Under the pieces are notes generated by a model that was not told the DNA's origin, did no database searches, and saw only the letters and a program-made list of their open reading frames with translations. The position numbers and the translations under genes were made by a program. This document shows, one piece after another, positions 16,810-25,176 of a DNA stretch of 64,000 bases (its first letter is position 1; each line of letters opens with the position of its first letter). Source of the stretch: Streptomyces sp. NBC_00459 (GTDB lineage Bacteria > Actinomycetota > Actinomycetes > Streptomycetales > Streptomycetaceae); contig NZ_CP107903.1 of the NCBI RefSeq assembly GCF_036013955.1, positions 1,302,001 through 1,366,000 on the forward strand, read 5' to 3'.

Positions 16810-17678
16810 CCGTGCTCCTTGGGGGCCTTGGGATCCTTGGGGTCGCTGCGTTGCTTGCGGTCCTGGCGTTCCTGGCGTTCCTGGGTGGAGAAGACCGCTG
16901 TCACTGATCCCAGGCCCGACAACTCGGCCCGTACGGTGCTGCCCGGCGGGGTGGGGACGAGCGGGCCCAGGGCGCCCGAGAGCACGATCTGGCCGGCGCG
17001 CAGCGGGTCGCCGAACTCCCTGGCGGTACGGGCAAGCCACAGCAGCGCCGCCAGGGGGTCGCCGAGGCAGGCGGCTCCGGTCCCCTCGGAGGCGAGCACG
17101 CCGTCGGCGTACAACCGCATGGTCACGTCACGGGGTTCGAACTCCTTGAGGTCGACGCGCTCGCCGCCGAGGACGAACAGGCCGCTGGAGGCGTTGTCGG
17201 CGATCGTGTCCGTGATCGCGATGTCCCAGTCGGCGACCCGGCTGTCCACGATCTCCAGCGCGGCCACGGCGTGTCCGACCGCCGAGCGGACCCGTTCGAT
17301 GTCGAGGTCGTCGTCGTCCAGGTCGGCGGCGAGCACGAACGCGATCTCCGCCTCGACCCGGGGCTGCAGCAGGCGCCCACTGGGTACCTCCGGTAGCGCG
17401 GAGACGTCCATGTCGTCGAGCAGGACCCCGAAGTCCGGTCGGTCTACGCCTACTTGGCGCTGGACGGACTCGGAGGTGAGGCCTATTTTCCGGCCCACCA
17501 CCCGTGCGCCGGCGGTTAGGCGGCCGGCGATGACGTGTTGCTGGACGGCGTAGGCGAGGGCTATGTCGGTGCTGCCCAGGAGGTCCCGTACGGGGGCACA
17601 GGGTTTTCCGGCGTGGGCCGCGTCGGTCAGTCGCGCGGCTGCCTCGGCGACGGGCGTCGGTTTCCCGGTGTCTGTCAT
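16806..17678 (-). CDS. hsaE: 2-hydroxyhexa/penta-2,4-dienoate hydratase
   Basis: A 290-residue member of the 2-keto-4-pentenoate hydratase/fumarylacetoacetase family (HsaE/MhpD/BphH). It hydrates the dienoate released by Hsa[24 protein letters not shown] and [18 protein letters not shown] (metal-binding Glu residues) are family signatures. The ATG at 17,678 has GAGG at proper spacing; an ATG six bases earlier lacks this. The protein runs about 25 residues longer than usual, ending in a charged tail ([16 protein letters not shown] and on) encoded by short repeated units. First gene of hsaE-hsaG-hsaF. Confidence 0.93.
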   Translation of the reverse strand: MTDTGKPTPVAEAAARLTDAAHAGKPCAPVRDLLGSTDIALAYAVQQHVIAGRLTAGARVVGRKIGLTSESVQRQVGVDRPDFGVLLDDMDVSALPEVPSGRLLQPRVEAEIAFVLAADLDDDDLDIERVRSAVGHAVAALEIVDSRVADWDIAITDTIADNASSGLFVLGGERVDLKEFEPRDVTMRLYADGVLASEGTGAACLGDPLAALLWLARTAREFGDPLRAGQIVLSGALGPLVPTPPGSTVRAELSGLGSVTAVFSTQERQERQDRKQRSDPKDPKAPKEHG

Positions 17679-17730
17679 TCGCATCCTCAACTTTTGCGGT
17701 GCGCTCCGCCAGGGAGGCGGTTCTTCGTCC

Positions 17731-17810
17731 GCGGGTTCGTGGTGGCTTGTCGCGCCCACGCGGCGGAGCCGCACATCGATACAGCCCCGCGCCCCTCAGG
17801 AGGGGCGCGT
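17731..17810. repeat. Streptomyces-type intergenic repeat, second family, copy 2
   Basis: GTCGCGCCCACGCGGCGGAG continues into CCGCACATCGAT and a GCGCCCCT...AGGGGCGC hairpin, as in the copy at 13,761. It lies between the hsaE start and the MITE-like element. No gene is visible in the 17,679-18,250 gap. Confidence 0.72.
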
Positions 17811-17979
17811 CTCCCGTGTCCCTTCTTCGCCAGAACCGCTTCGGCACCCAGCCTGAGCGGCCTCGGTGTACCGCAGGTGCAGGCATTCCGCTCAGCGGGA
17901 CTGCGGGGTCTGTCGGTGGGTCTCGGTGAGCGAGATGGCTGAACAGCGCGGGCGTGACGGCTCGTTACCGTCGTCGGCA

Positions 17980-18218
17980 GGGCCTGTCGTTTGGATCACG
18001 CCGACTTCAGCCGCGGCGCCATTTGTCTGCCGGTGAGCAGGGCGTGGTGCGTGCAGCTGCAAGGCGGAGGAGGGCGTCAACGCGATGGGGGTCCCCCCCG
18101 GTCGAGCGAAGTCGAGAGTGGGGGAGTTGGCAACCGACGACAACGCGGCTGGGAGTCCCCCCTCTGGGGGAGTGCGTGCCACGCCCCGCGGCCCAGGCGT
18201 GATCCAAACGACAGGCCC
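17980..18218. mobile_element. MITE-like element with 23-bp perfect terminal inverted repeats
   Basis: GGGCCTGTCGTTTGGATCAC at 17,980 and its exact reverse complement ending at 18,218 form 23-base perfect inverted ends of a 239-bp non-coding element. The interior holds further GGGGGTCCCCC-type inverted repeats and no open frame of note. No target-site duplication is obvious. It sits 32 bases upstream of kstD, so its end may contribute promoter or leader sequence. I recall similar ends scattered in Streptomyces genomes, but that needs a search. Confidence 0.75.
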
Positions 18219-18250
18219 ACACTGCTGAACGGCTGGAGGAGAGGTCCAGG

Positions 18251-19852
18251 GTGAGCATCAACGAAGATGTCTACGACGTGGTCGTCGTAGGGTCCGGCGG
18301 AGGTCTGGTCGGGGCGTATGTGGCGGCTTCGCGCGGCCTGCGCACGCTCGTCATCGAGAAGACCGACCGGGTGGGCGGCACCACCGCCTACTCCGGTGCC
18401 GGGCTCTGGTTCCCGGGCTCCGCGCCGCTCGACCGGGCCGGCGTCGAGAACGACGTCGAGAAGGCCCGGACGTATCTGCGCGGAATCGTCGACGACAGTT
18501 CCCGGGAGCGGCGCCAGGACGCCTATCTGCGGGCCGGCGCCCAGCTGATCGACGAGCTGGAGCGGAACCCGCGGTTCGGGTCCTTCGTGTACGGGCCGGT
18601 GCCTGAGTACTACGCGGCGGCTCCCGGCGCCTCCCCCGCCGGGCACACCGTCTTCCCGGCGGAGATTCCGGCCGCCGAACTGGGCGAGCACGCCCGGCTC
18701 GTGCGCAACCCCCTCCCGATGGAACGGTGGGGCCGCGACCAGGGTCCCGTGCTCAACGGAGGCCGCGCGCTGATCGGCAGGGCGCTGGCCGCGTTCCTGG
18801 AGACCGGCAACGGCACGATCCGGCTCGACACCGCGCTGGAGAGCCTCGTCGTCGAGGACGGCAGGGTCGTCGGCGTGCATGCCGTCAGCAAGGGTGAGCC
18901 CGTCCGGATCCGCGCCGAGCGGGGCGTGATCCTCGCCGCCGGCGGCTTCGAGCGTGACCCCGGGCTCCGCAAGCGGCACCAGCCGCCCCTCACCGGCGAG
19001 TGGTCCAACGGCGCGCCGGCCAACACCGGCGACGCCCTGCTGGCGGGGATGGCGGTCGGAGCCGCCACCGAACTGCTCGACCAGGCCTGGTGCGTACCGG
19101 GGCTCGTGTGGCCGGACGGTCTCCCGCTCTTCCACACGGGCACCCGGGGCGGAATCTGGGTCAACGCCGCGGGCGAACGCTTCATGAACGAGAACCTCCC
19201 CTACGACCAGGGCGGACGCTGGATCCTCCGTCTGCACACGACCACAGGCGTCTCGCACATCCCCGCCCACTGGGTGTTCGACCAGCGGCAGCTCGACCGG
19301 GACGGCTTCGGTGGCCCGGCCGACCAGCCGGTGAGCCCCGAGTGGTTCAAGTCGGGCGCGCTGAAGACGGCCGACACCCTTGAGGAACTGGCGAAACTGA
19401 TCGACGTACCGTTCGAGGCACTGCGCAAGAGCATCGAGGAGTTCAACAGCTACGCGCCCACCGGAGTCGACGAACGGTTCCATCGCGGGGAGACACCCTG
19501 GGACCAGATCGCCAACCACGTGCTGGGCTTCCCCGCCCATCCCGAGCTGAGCTTCCCGGCACCGCCCACGACCGACTGGCCGAACCCGCTGCTGCCTCCG
19601 CTCGACACCCCGCCGTACTACGTGGCGACCATCCTTCCGTCCGACATCGGCACCAAGGGCGGACTGAAGACCGACGAGAACGCGCGGGTGCTGCGGCCGG
19701 ACGGCAGCTCGATCGACGGGCTCTACGCGAGCGGGAACACCATGGCCGCGATGTCCGGACGTGTCTACCCGGGTGCGGGGACCCCGATCGGTTCCAGTCT
19801 CGCCTTCTCCTACCTCGCGGTGCTCGACATCATCGCCGGCGCGAAGGACTGA
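18251..19852 (+). CDS. kstD: 3-ketosteroid delta1-dehydrogenase (KstD) family flavoprotein
   Basis: A 533-residue FAD enzyme of the fumarate reductase/KstD family, which would desaturate C1-C2 of 3-ketosteroids; the dienone then opens to a 9,10-secosteroid after 9alpha-hydroxylation. DVVVVGSGGGLVGAYVAASR and TDRVGGTTAYSGAGLWFPGS at the N-terminus, NGGRALIGRALAAF, and the C-terminal GRVYPGAGTPIGSSLAF with the active-site Tyr and Gly are characteristic. The GTG start follows GGAGGAGAGG. It is the only plus-strand gene between the hsaE operon and hsaC, followed by a strong terminator. The exact steroid preference cannot be read from sequence. Confidence 0.92.
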   Translation: MSINEDVYDVVVVGSGGGLVGAYVAASRGLRTLVIEKTDRVGGTTAYSGAGLWFPGSAPLDRAGVENDVEKARTYLRGIVDDSSRERRQDAYLRAGAQLIDELERNPRFGSFVYGPVPEYYAAAPGASPAGHTVFPAEIPAAELGEHARLVRNPLPMERWGRDQGPVLNGGRALIGRALAAFLETGNGTIRLDTALESLVVEDGRVVGVHAVSKGEPVRIRAERGVILAAGGFERDPGLRKRHQPPLTGEWSNGAPANTGDALLAGMAVGAATELLDQAWCVPGLVWPDGLPLFHTGTRGGIWVNAAGERFMNENLPYDQGGRWILRLHTTTGVSHIPAHWVFDQRQLDRDGFGGPADQPVSPEWFKSGALKTADTLEELAKLIDVPFEALRKSIEEFNSYAPTGVDERFHRGETPWDQIANHVLGFPAHPELSFPAPPTTDWPNPLLPPLDTPPYYVATILPSDIGTKGGLKTDENARVLRPDGSSIDGLYASGNTMAAMSGRVYPGAGTPIGSSLAFSYLAVLDIIAGAKD

Positions 19853-19858
19853 CCCCAC

Positions 19859-19897
19859 GGCTGTGCCCGGGACACCTGCCGTGTCCCGGGCACAGCC
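19859..19897. terminator. hairpin terminator after kstD
   Basis: A perfect 17-bp stem with 5-base loop begins seven bases after the kstD stop, between it and the convergent TetR gene. Confidence 0.88.
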
Positions 19898-19904
19898 GCG
19901 TGTT

Positions 19905-19968
19905 CCCGTCCCCGTCCTCGTTCCCGTCCTCGTTCCCGTCCTCGTCCCCGTTCATGTTCGTGTTCGTG
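19905..19968. repeat. short tandem repeat of hexamer/dodecamer units
   Basis: Units such as CGTCCTCGTTCC and TGTTCG repeat back to back for about 64 bases between kstD and tetR, giving a pyrimidine-rich plus strand. It ends at the tetR stop codon. Confidence 0.75.
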
Positions 19969-19969
19969 T

Positions 19970-20581
19970 TCAGGACGTGGCGATCAGTCGCGCGGCCAGG
20001 TGCAGGTCCGCCTCCGCCTGCTCGGTGGTGATCTCCTCGGTCAGCATGGCCACGAACAGACCCCACCAGCTGTAGACGAGCAGTCGCACCCTGCTGCGCG
20101 TGGTCTCCGCGTCCGCTCGGCATCCGAGCAGCTGCAACAGGCGCTGTCCCAGGGCTCTTTCGACGATGTCGAAGCGGGTCGGGACCACGCTCGCGTACTC
20201 GGTGAACGACGACAGCGCCACGGCCGACGCCAGCAGGGGGCTGGCCAGCAGCTTTCCGCTCAGCGCGACGAGCGTCCGCGCCACCTCCGTCGCCGGGTCG
20301 TGCGCGTCGGCGGCGGGAGAACCGGCGTCCCGGCCCCCGAGGAACTCCTCGATGTGCCATTCGAGGACGGACAGGAACAGACAGGGCTTGGACGGGAAGT
20401 AGCGGTACAGCGTGGCGATCGCGACGCCGGCCTCCCGGGCCACGTCCTGCATCTGCACCCGGGCGAGCCCGTCACGGGCGCCGAGGTCGGAGGCGGCGCG
20501 CAGAATGCGTACCTGGCGGGCGGCCTGGCGGCTCGACACCGGAGCGGCGGGGCGCCGAACCTCTGCGGGTCTGATCGCCAC
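19970..20581 (-). CDS. TetR-family transcriptional regulator
   Basis: A 203-residue repressor. The DNA-binding domain reads RQVRILRAASDLGARDGLAR, VQMQDVAREAGVAIATLYRYFPSK (residues about 20-65), like KstR-type regulators. The GTG at 20,581 (preceded by GGGGGAC) is taken as start; the same frame runs upstream across hsaD but is antisense-like noise there. It follows hsaD by 44 bases on the same strand and is probably cotranscribed. By position it could regulate kstD, hsaC and hsaD. The KstR operator (TnnAACnnGTTnnA) was not obvious in the hsaC-hsaD gap, so its site is unknown. Confidence 0.9.
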   Translation of the reverse strand: MAIRPAEVRRPAAPVSSRQAARQVRILRAASDLGARDGLARVQMQDVAREAGVAIATLYRYFPSKPCLFLSVLEWHIEEFLGGRDAGSPAADAHDPATEVARTLVALSGKLLASPLLASAVALSSFTEYASVVPTRFDIVERALGQRLLQLLGCRADAETTRSRVRLLVYSWWGLFVAMLTEEITTEQAEADLHLAARLIATS

Positions 20582-20625
20582 GTCGTCCCCCTGTCGTCGA
20601 GTCAGCCCACCGACGCAGACGCAGG

Positions 20626-21495
20626 TCAGGACTGATCCGGGCGGGTCAGGAAGGCCAGCACCGTGCTCTCCCAGGCCGCCTTCTGCTCGATCATGGCCCA
20701 GTGCCCGCAGTCGGGGAGGACGTGCAACTCGGCCTTGGGGATCGTGCGCATCGGCAGCAGCGCGTTGTCCAGCGGGGTGACCCGGTCGTCGCGGCCCCAG
20801 GTCAGCAGCGTGGGTACGGCGACCTTGTGGAGCGCCGCCCAGATGGGCTGGTCGGAGTGGGCCTGGGCGGCCATCATCCCGGCCATCGCCTGTCGGCCGT
20901 AGATGCGGCGGGACGCCTCCAGCGTCGCCGGGTCGGTGGCGCTCGCCCAGCGCTCCTCGATCAGTTCGTCGGTGAGGAGGGCGGGGTCGTGGACCATCGA
21001 CCGCAGCCACTGCACGAGGTTGTCCCGGGTGGGGTTCTCGGTGAACTCCACCAGCAGGTTGAGCCCTTCGCTGGGCGCCGGGGAGAGGATGTTGCGGCCC
21101 ACTCCCCCGATGGTCACGACCCTGCGGAACAGGTCCTTGTGGGCGACCGCGAGGCCCACTGCCACGAACCCGCCCATGGAGTTCCCGACGACGTCCACCC
21201 GGTCGAGCCCGAGGCCTTCGAGGAAGCGCAGTACGGCCTTCGGGGCCGCCGCCATCGGGTTCTCGTCGGTCGGGTCGCTCACGCCGAAGCCGGGGAACTC
21301 CAGGACGAGCGTGCGGAAGTGCTGGGCGAACACGGGCAGGTTGCCCCGGTAGTTGCGCCAGCCGGTCACACCGGGCCCCGACCCGTGCAGCAGGAGCAGC
21401 GGCGGTCCGTCGCCCGCCTCGTGGTAGCGCAGCACACCCTCGTCGGTGGGGAGTTCGCGCAGGGTGTTCTCGTACGTCAGGGAGGTGAGTGTCAT
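20626..21495 (-). CDS. hsaD: meta-cleavage product hydrolase (4,9-DSHA hydrolase type)
   Basis: A 289-residue alpha/beta hydrolase that splits the C-C bond of the ring-cleavage product of 3,4-DHSA into a dienoate and the C/D-ring propionate. Oxyanion motif HGSGPGVTGWRNYRGNL, nucleophile Ser106 in VGNSMGGF, acid in GRDDRVTP (236-237) and His265 in PDCGHWAMIEQ match HsaD/BphD. Divergent from hsaC with 159 bases between; followed by tetR. With hsaC and hsaE-F-G the lower ring-A route is complete in this window. Confidence 0.94.
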   Translation of the reverse strand: MTLTSLTYENTLRELPTDEGVLRYHEAGDGPPLLLLHGSGPGVTGWRNYRGNLPVFAQHFRTLVLEFPGFGVSDPTDENPMAAAPKAVLRFLEGLGLDRVDVVGNSMGGFVAVGLAVAHKDLFRRVVTIGGVGRNILSPAPSEGLNLLVEFTENPTRDNLVQWLRSMVHDPALLTDELIEERWASATDPATLEASRRIYGRQAMAGMMAAQAHSDQPIWAALHKVAVPTLLTWGRDDRVTPLDNALLPMRTIPKAELHVLPDCGHWAMIEQKAAWESTVLAFLTRPDQS

Positions 21496-21654
21496 GGCTG
21501 CACGGTGGCATCGGGACGGCGGCCCTCGCCGGTGGGCTCCCGATCAGTGGGACGGTCCCGGCGGAGGGCGGCGCGGGCTGTCTAGCGTCGTGGGCGTAGC
21601 GATGCCGGGGGCTCTCGGGCCGCCCGGACCTGATCAATGCGAGGGGAGGACCTG

Positions 21655-22527
21655 ATGGGTGTTCGCTCACTCGGGTACCTGCGTCTGGAGTCCAACGACA
21701 TCGACAAGTGGAAGGCCTTCGGGGGCGACTTCCTCGGTCTGATGCCCGTCGAGGGTGGTGATCCCGAGTCCCTCCACTTCCGGATGGACGACTATCCGGC
21801 CCGGATCGTGGTCTCTCCGGGGGCCCAGCCCGGGATGACGGCGCTGGGCTTCGAGGTTCTCGACGAGCGGGAGCTGGCGGGGCTGGTCGCGGACGTCGAG
21901 AAGGCCGGCATCAAGGTGACCGCCGGTACCGAGGTCGAGGCGGCGGCCCGGAAGGTCACGGGCTTCGTCAAGTTCAACGACCCGGGCGGCAACCCGGTCG
22001 AGCTGTTCTACGGCACGACGCTCGACCATGTGCCGGTGCAGACCCCGCTGGTGTCGGGCTTCGTCACCGGCGACATGGGCTTCGGGCACGCCATCATCTC
22101 CGCCGAGGACGCTCGGGGCACGTTCGAGTTCTACGTCAACGTGCTGGGCTTCATCGAGCGGAACACGATGCGCTCACCGGGCGGCACGACCTGGTTCATG
22201 GGCTGCAACCCCCGGCACCACACCCTCGGGGTGACGCCGATGCCCGGTCCGGGACGGCTGCTGCACTTCATGGTCGAGGGCGCGACGCTGGACGACGTGG
22301 GGCGCGCGCTGGACCGGGCGGGGAAGTACGAGGTCCCGATGATGCACACGCTGGGCAAGCACACCAACGACCACATGGTGTCGTTCTACGTCTGGTCGCC
22401 GGAGAACTACGCCGTCGAGTTCGGCTGGAACGGGCTGAAGGTGCCCGAGCCGGTGCCCGTCTACGAGATCACCGACGGCGCGTTCTGGGGTCACCACTTC
22501 ACGCCGCCGCCGATGCCGGGCGGCTGA
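21655..22527 (+). CDS. hsaC: extradiol (iron) ring-cleavage dioxygenase
   Basis: A 290-residue two-domain vicinal-oxygen-chelate dioxygenase that opens the catechol ring of 3,4-DHSA. The start MGVRSLGYLRLES and the block FGCNPRHH-like FMGCNPRHHTLG resemble HsaC. Iron ligands are His145 (MGFGHAII), His204 (RLLHFMVE) and Glu255 (YAVEFGWNG); His189 and His240 are likely catalytic residues. The ATG at 21,655 is preceded by GAGGGGAGG; a start six codons earlier lacks one. Divergent from hsaD and closed by a terminator at 22,544. Confidence 0.95.
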   Translation: MGVRSLGYLRLESNDIDKWKAFGGDFLGLMPVEGGDPESLHFRMDDYPARIVVSPGAQPGMTALGFEVLDERELAGLVADVEKAGIKVTAGTEVEAAARKVTGFVKFNDPGGNPVELFYGTTLDHVPVQTPLVSGFVTGDMGFGHAIISAEDARGTFEFYVNVLGFIERNTMRSPGGTTWFMGCNPRHHTLGVTPMPGPGRLLHFMVEGATLDDVGRALDRAGKYEVPMMHTLGKHTNDHMVSFYVWSPENYAVEFGWNGLKVPEPVPVYEITDGAFWGHHFTPPPMPGG

Positions 22528-22543
22528 ACGCACACGCAGGGCG

Positions 22544-22573
22544 GAGCCCCACGGTCCCTGGACCGTGGGGCTC
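22544..22573. terminator. bidirectional hairpin terminator
   Basis: A 14-bp perfect stem (22,544-22,557 with 22,560-22,573) lies between convergent hsaC and the ferredoxin gene. Confidence 0.85.
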
Positions 22574-22590
22574 AGTTGTCGTACGGGAGG

Positions 22591-22779
22591 TCATTCGACG
22601 GTGATCGCCCGTTCCGGGCAGGCCGACTCCCCGTCGCGGGCGGCCTGTTCAAGGTCTCCGGGGACCTCGTCGTCGAAGGGCCGCGCGTAGCCGTCCTCGT
22701 CCAGACGGAACAGTCCGGGCGCCGCCGCCGCGCATCGCGCGTGTCCCGAGCAGGACGACGTATCGATGGTGATCTTCAC
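22591..22779 (-). CDS. [3Fe-4S] ferredoxin, P450-partner type
   Basis: A 62-residue ferredoxin beginning MKITIDTSSCSGHARC. Cluster ligands are Cys10, Cys16 and Cys54 (SACPERAI), with His13 where a fourth Cys would be, the pattern of single-cluster ferredoxins that feed actinobacterial P450s. The start is a GTG with GGAGTGG upstream, 14 bases after the mycofactocin-type SDR stop, making it the last gene of the amidohydrolase-small protein-SDR operon. The nearest P450 is at 41 kb; a direct link to the SDR is also possible. Confidence 0.9.
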   Translation of the reverse strand: MKITIDTSSCSGHARCAAAAPGLFRLDEDGYARPFDDEVPGDLEQAARDGESACPERAITVE

Positions 22780-22793
22780 GAACCACTCCTGTT

Positions 22794-23606
22794 CTACGGC
22801 TTGTTGGTCGACCCGGCGTCGACGGTGAACTGCAGGCCGGTGACGTATCTCGCCTCCTCCGAGGCGAGGAACAGGACCGCGTTCGACACGTCCCGGGGTT
22901 CCACGCACGGGGCGTGGGTGTTCATCGCGGCGAGGGCGAACATCGGTTCCCGCGCGGCGAGTTCGTCGATCGGCACGCCGACGGTGATGCCTGTGCCGCT
23001 GACGCCGGTGGGGTGGACGGTGTTCACCCGGATGCGGTGCGTGCCGAGTTCGTTGGAGAGGGCCTTCATCAGGCCGACCACACCGTGCTTGGCGGCGACG
23101 TAGTGGGCGTACGGCACATGGCCGCGGATTCCGGCCGCCGAGCTGATCATGATGATCGAGCCGCCGTCGCCCGCCTCGATCATCCCCGGGAGCGCTGCCC
23201 TTGCCGTGTTCCAGGCGCCCTTGAGGTTGACGTCGACGACGACGTCCCAGGCCTCCTCGGACAGCTGCCAGGCGGAACCCGAGCTCATGACGCCCGCGTT
23301 GGCGACGACCACGTCGAGGCGCCCGAACTCCTCGTGCGCGGCGTCGACGGAGGCCCGCATCTCGGTGATCGAGCGGACGTCGGCCTGGACGGCGACGCAC
23401 CGCCGGCCCGTCGCCCGTACCAACTCGGCGGTCTCCTCCAGCTGTTCCTTCGACGCGAGCGAGTAGGGCAGCTCGTCGCTGATGTCGTGGCAGACGTCGG
23501 TGACGACGATGTCCGCGCCCTCCTCCGCCAGCCGTACGGCGTGGGAGCGGCCCTGTCCGCGCGCCGCACCCGTGATGAGCGCGACCTTGTTATCGACTCG
23601 CCCCAT
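22794..23606 (-). CDS. mycofactocin-coupled SDR family oxidoreductase
   Basis: A 270-residue SDR with the hallmark opening MGRVDNKVALITGAARGQGR of the mycofactocin-coupled family (carveol dehydrogenase-like), which holds NAD tightly and is thought to hand electrons to mycofactocin rather than exchange NADH. It has the extra loop after the second strand (HDISDELPYSLASKEQLEET), SIIMISSAAG, and the catalytic YVAAK. The mycofactocin maturation genes at 60.8-64 kb supply the matching cofactor pathway. It starts seven bases after the 81-residue protein gene. Likely oxidises a secondary alcohol on the pathway. Confidence 0.93.
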   Translation of the reverse strand: MGRVDNKVALITGAARGQGRSHAVRLAEEGADIVVTDVCHDISDELPYSLASKEQLEETAELVRATGRRCVAVQADVRSITEMRASVDAAHEEFGRLDVVVANAGVMSSGSAWQLSEEAWDVVVDVNLKGAWNTARAALPGMIEAGDGGSIIMISSAAGIRGHVPYAHYVAAKHGVVGLMKALSNELGTHRIRVNTVHPTGVSGTGITVGVPIDELAAREPMFALAAMNTHAPCVEPRDVSNAVLFLASEEARYVTGLQFTVDAGSTNKP

Positions 23607-23613
23607 GGCAGCC

Positions 23614-23859
23614 TCACTTCTCCGAGTGGTCGGTCAGGTCGGTCGGACCGGTCGGGTTCGTCAGATCCTCGGCGGCCTCGCGCAGAGCGCGCAGCCGCCG
23701 CTGGAGGAGTTCGCGCTCGGCCTCGTCGTCGGCGCCGAGTCCGGCGAGGCGTACGTCCGTATCGGCGATCTCCGTGTGGAGCCTGCCGTGGGCCTCCTCG
23801 CGGGTGAGCAGGTCCAGGTCGGTCCAGTCGGACCGCTCGGACTCCGGCCGCCTGCTCAT
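23614..23859 (-). CDS. small coiled-coil protein coupled to amidohydrolase
   Basis: An 81-residue acidic, helix-rich protein (LTREEAHGRLHTEIADTDVR, then ERELLQRRLRALREAAEDL) predicted as a short coiled coil. Its start overlaps the amidohydrolase stop as ATGA and it is followed after seven bases by the SDR, so it is a genuine operon member. I do not recognise a family. A structural or subunit role with the amidohydrolase is possible. Confidence 0.65.
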   Translation of the reverse strand: MSRRPESERSDWTDLDLLTREEAHGRLHTEIADTDVRLAGLGADDEAERELLQRRLRALREAAEDLTNPTGPTDLTDHSEK

Positions 23860-25001
23860 GCGGGGAGGTTGTAGAGGCGGCGGGCGTTCAGCTCCACGAT
23901 CTTGTGCACCTCGTCGTCCGGTACGTCGGCGAGGACCTCGGCGGCGTAGGCGCGGCTCTTGGGCCAGTACGAGTCGGAGTGGGGGTAGTCGCACTCCCAG
24001 GTGATCTTGTCGACGCCGACGTGGTGGCGGACCTCGACGCCGAAACGGTCGTCGATGAAGCAGCCGTGGAAGTGCTTGTGGAACAGCTCGGAGGGCCGCA
24101 CGCTCTGGTTGACGTTCTGGTAGAAGCGGTGCCTCTCCCAGGTGCCGTCACTGCGCTCCAGCAGGTACGGGATCCAGCCGATGCCGCCCTCGGACAGCCC
24201 GATCTTCAGCTTGGGATGCCTGTGGAGCACCGGGGAGAAGAGCAGGTCGGCGGTGGCGTACATGGCGTTGGTGCCGAACAGGGCGATCGTCACCGCGAAC
24301 GGGGCTTCCTCGGCCGTCTTCGGCGCCTTGCCCGAGGTGCCGAAGTGCAGGCACAGCGGCATGTCGGTCTCCTCCGCCGCCGAGAACACCGGGTCCCAGT
24401 GGTCGGTGTGGAAGGAGGGCAGACCTCGCGGTGCCGGGTTCTCCGGGAAGGAGATCGCCTTGGCGCCCTTGGCGGCGGTCCGGTGGATCTCGGCGACACA
24501 GGCCTCGACGTCCCACAGCGGCAGGATCACCAGGGGGACGAGACGGCCGGGCGCGGTGGCGCACCACTCATCGAGCACGAAGTCGTTCCACGCCTTGACG
24601 CACAGCAGCGCGAGTTCACGGTCCTTGCCGTCCATGAAGACGTGGCCCGAGAACCCCGGGAAGGACGGGAAGCACAACGCCCCCCAGACCCCGTCGAGGT
24701 CCATGTCGCGCAGGCGTGCCTTCGGGTCGTAGCAGCCCGGGATCATCTCGTCGTAGCGCGTCGGTTCGAGGCCGAACTCCTCGGGGTTCTTGCCGGCCAC
24801 GGCGTTGAGGCCGATGTAGGGGTAGATCCGGTCCTCGTAGACCCACACCTCGGCGGGTGCCTGGCCCTCTCCGCGCGGTTGCTCGACGCTCCGGGGGCCC
24901 GCCTCCCGGTACTTCGCGGGCAGCCGGTCGGACCACAGTCGTGGGGGCTCGATCAGGTGATCGTCGGTCGACAGCAACTTCATCCATGGCTGCAACGGCA
25001 T
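23856..25001 (-). CDS. amidohydrolase-2 family protein
   Basis: A 381-residue TIM-barrel metal hydrolase/decarboxylase of the amidohydrolase-2 (ACMSD-like) family. The N-terminal STDDHLIEPPRLW stands where the family has its HxH metal pair (here DxH), LCLHFGTSG holds the barrel His, and ITWECDYPHSDSYWP the final Asp. Proteins of this group are frequent in actinobacterial steroid and fatty-acid clusters and may hydrolyse or decarboxylate CoA-linked acids. The start at 25,001 has GGAG eight bases upstream; the open frame reaches 25,040. First gene of a four-gene operon, divergent from the second mycofactocin-type SDR. A relative is encoded at 50,956. Confidence 0.88.
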   Translation of the reverse strand: MPLQPWMKLLSTDDHLIEPPRLWSDRLPAKYREAGPRSVEQPRGEGQAPAEVWVYEDRIYPYIGLNAVAGKNPEEFGLEPTRYDEMIPGCYDPKARLRDMDLDGVWGALCFPSFPGFSGHVFMDGKDRELALLCVKAWNDFVLDEWCATAPGRLVPLVILPLWDVEACVAEIHRTAAKGAKAISFPENPAPRGLPSFHTDHWDPVFSAAEETDMPLCLHFGTSGKAPKTAEEAPFAVTIALFGTNAMYATADLLFSPVLHRHPKLKIGLSEGGIGWIPYLLERSDGTWERHRFYQNVNQSVRPSELFHKHFHGCFIDDRFGVEVRHHVGVDKITWECDYPHSDSYWPKSRAYAAEVLADVPDDEVHKIVELNARRLYNLPA

Positions 25002-25139
25002 CCTTGCGCTCCCTCGGTCTCGGAGACTCTCCAGCATCACCGCATTGCGTGTACTGATCAGGTCTCACTCAGTGGAAGTAGGGCATGAAACCCCTTGCTT
25101 CTCACGAATCATGGATGTGAGCCAGATCCCTTCACAGAG

Positions 25140-25155
25140 ATTCAGGATACTCTTT
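25140..25155. promoter_or_regulatory. ATTGAGTATACTCAAT-like site 2
   Basis: ATTCAGGATACTCTTT lies 22 bases before the plus-strand SDR ATG, just ahead of its GAAGGAG ribosome binding site, and contains GATACT as a possible -10 box. Confidence 0.45.
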
Positions 25156-25176
25156 TATTCGACGGAAGGAGACCCC

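Noticed and set aside
17679-18250. Hidden gene in the hsaE-kstD gap
   Set aside because: Short frames there run through the inverted repeats and hairpins and lack start signals; the gap is explained by two repeat elements.
21496-21654. KstR operator in the hsaC-hsaD divergent promoter
   Set aside because: No convincing TnnAACnnGTTnnA palindrome was found by eye in this gap.
19970-21670. 566-residue TetR protein with a long N-terminal part
   Set aside because: The upstream part is hsaD in a shifted frame; a GTG at 20,581 with a ribosome binding site gives a normal TetR length.
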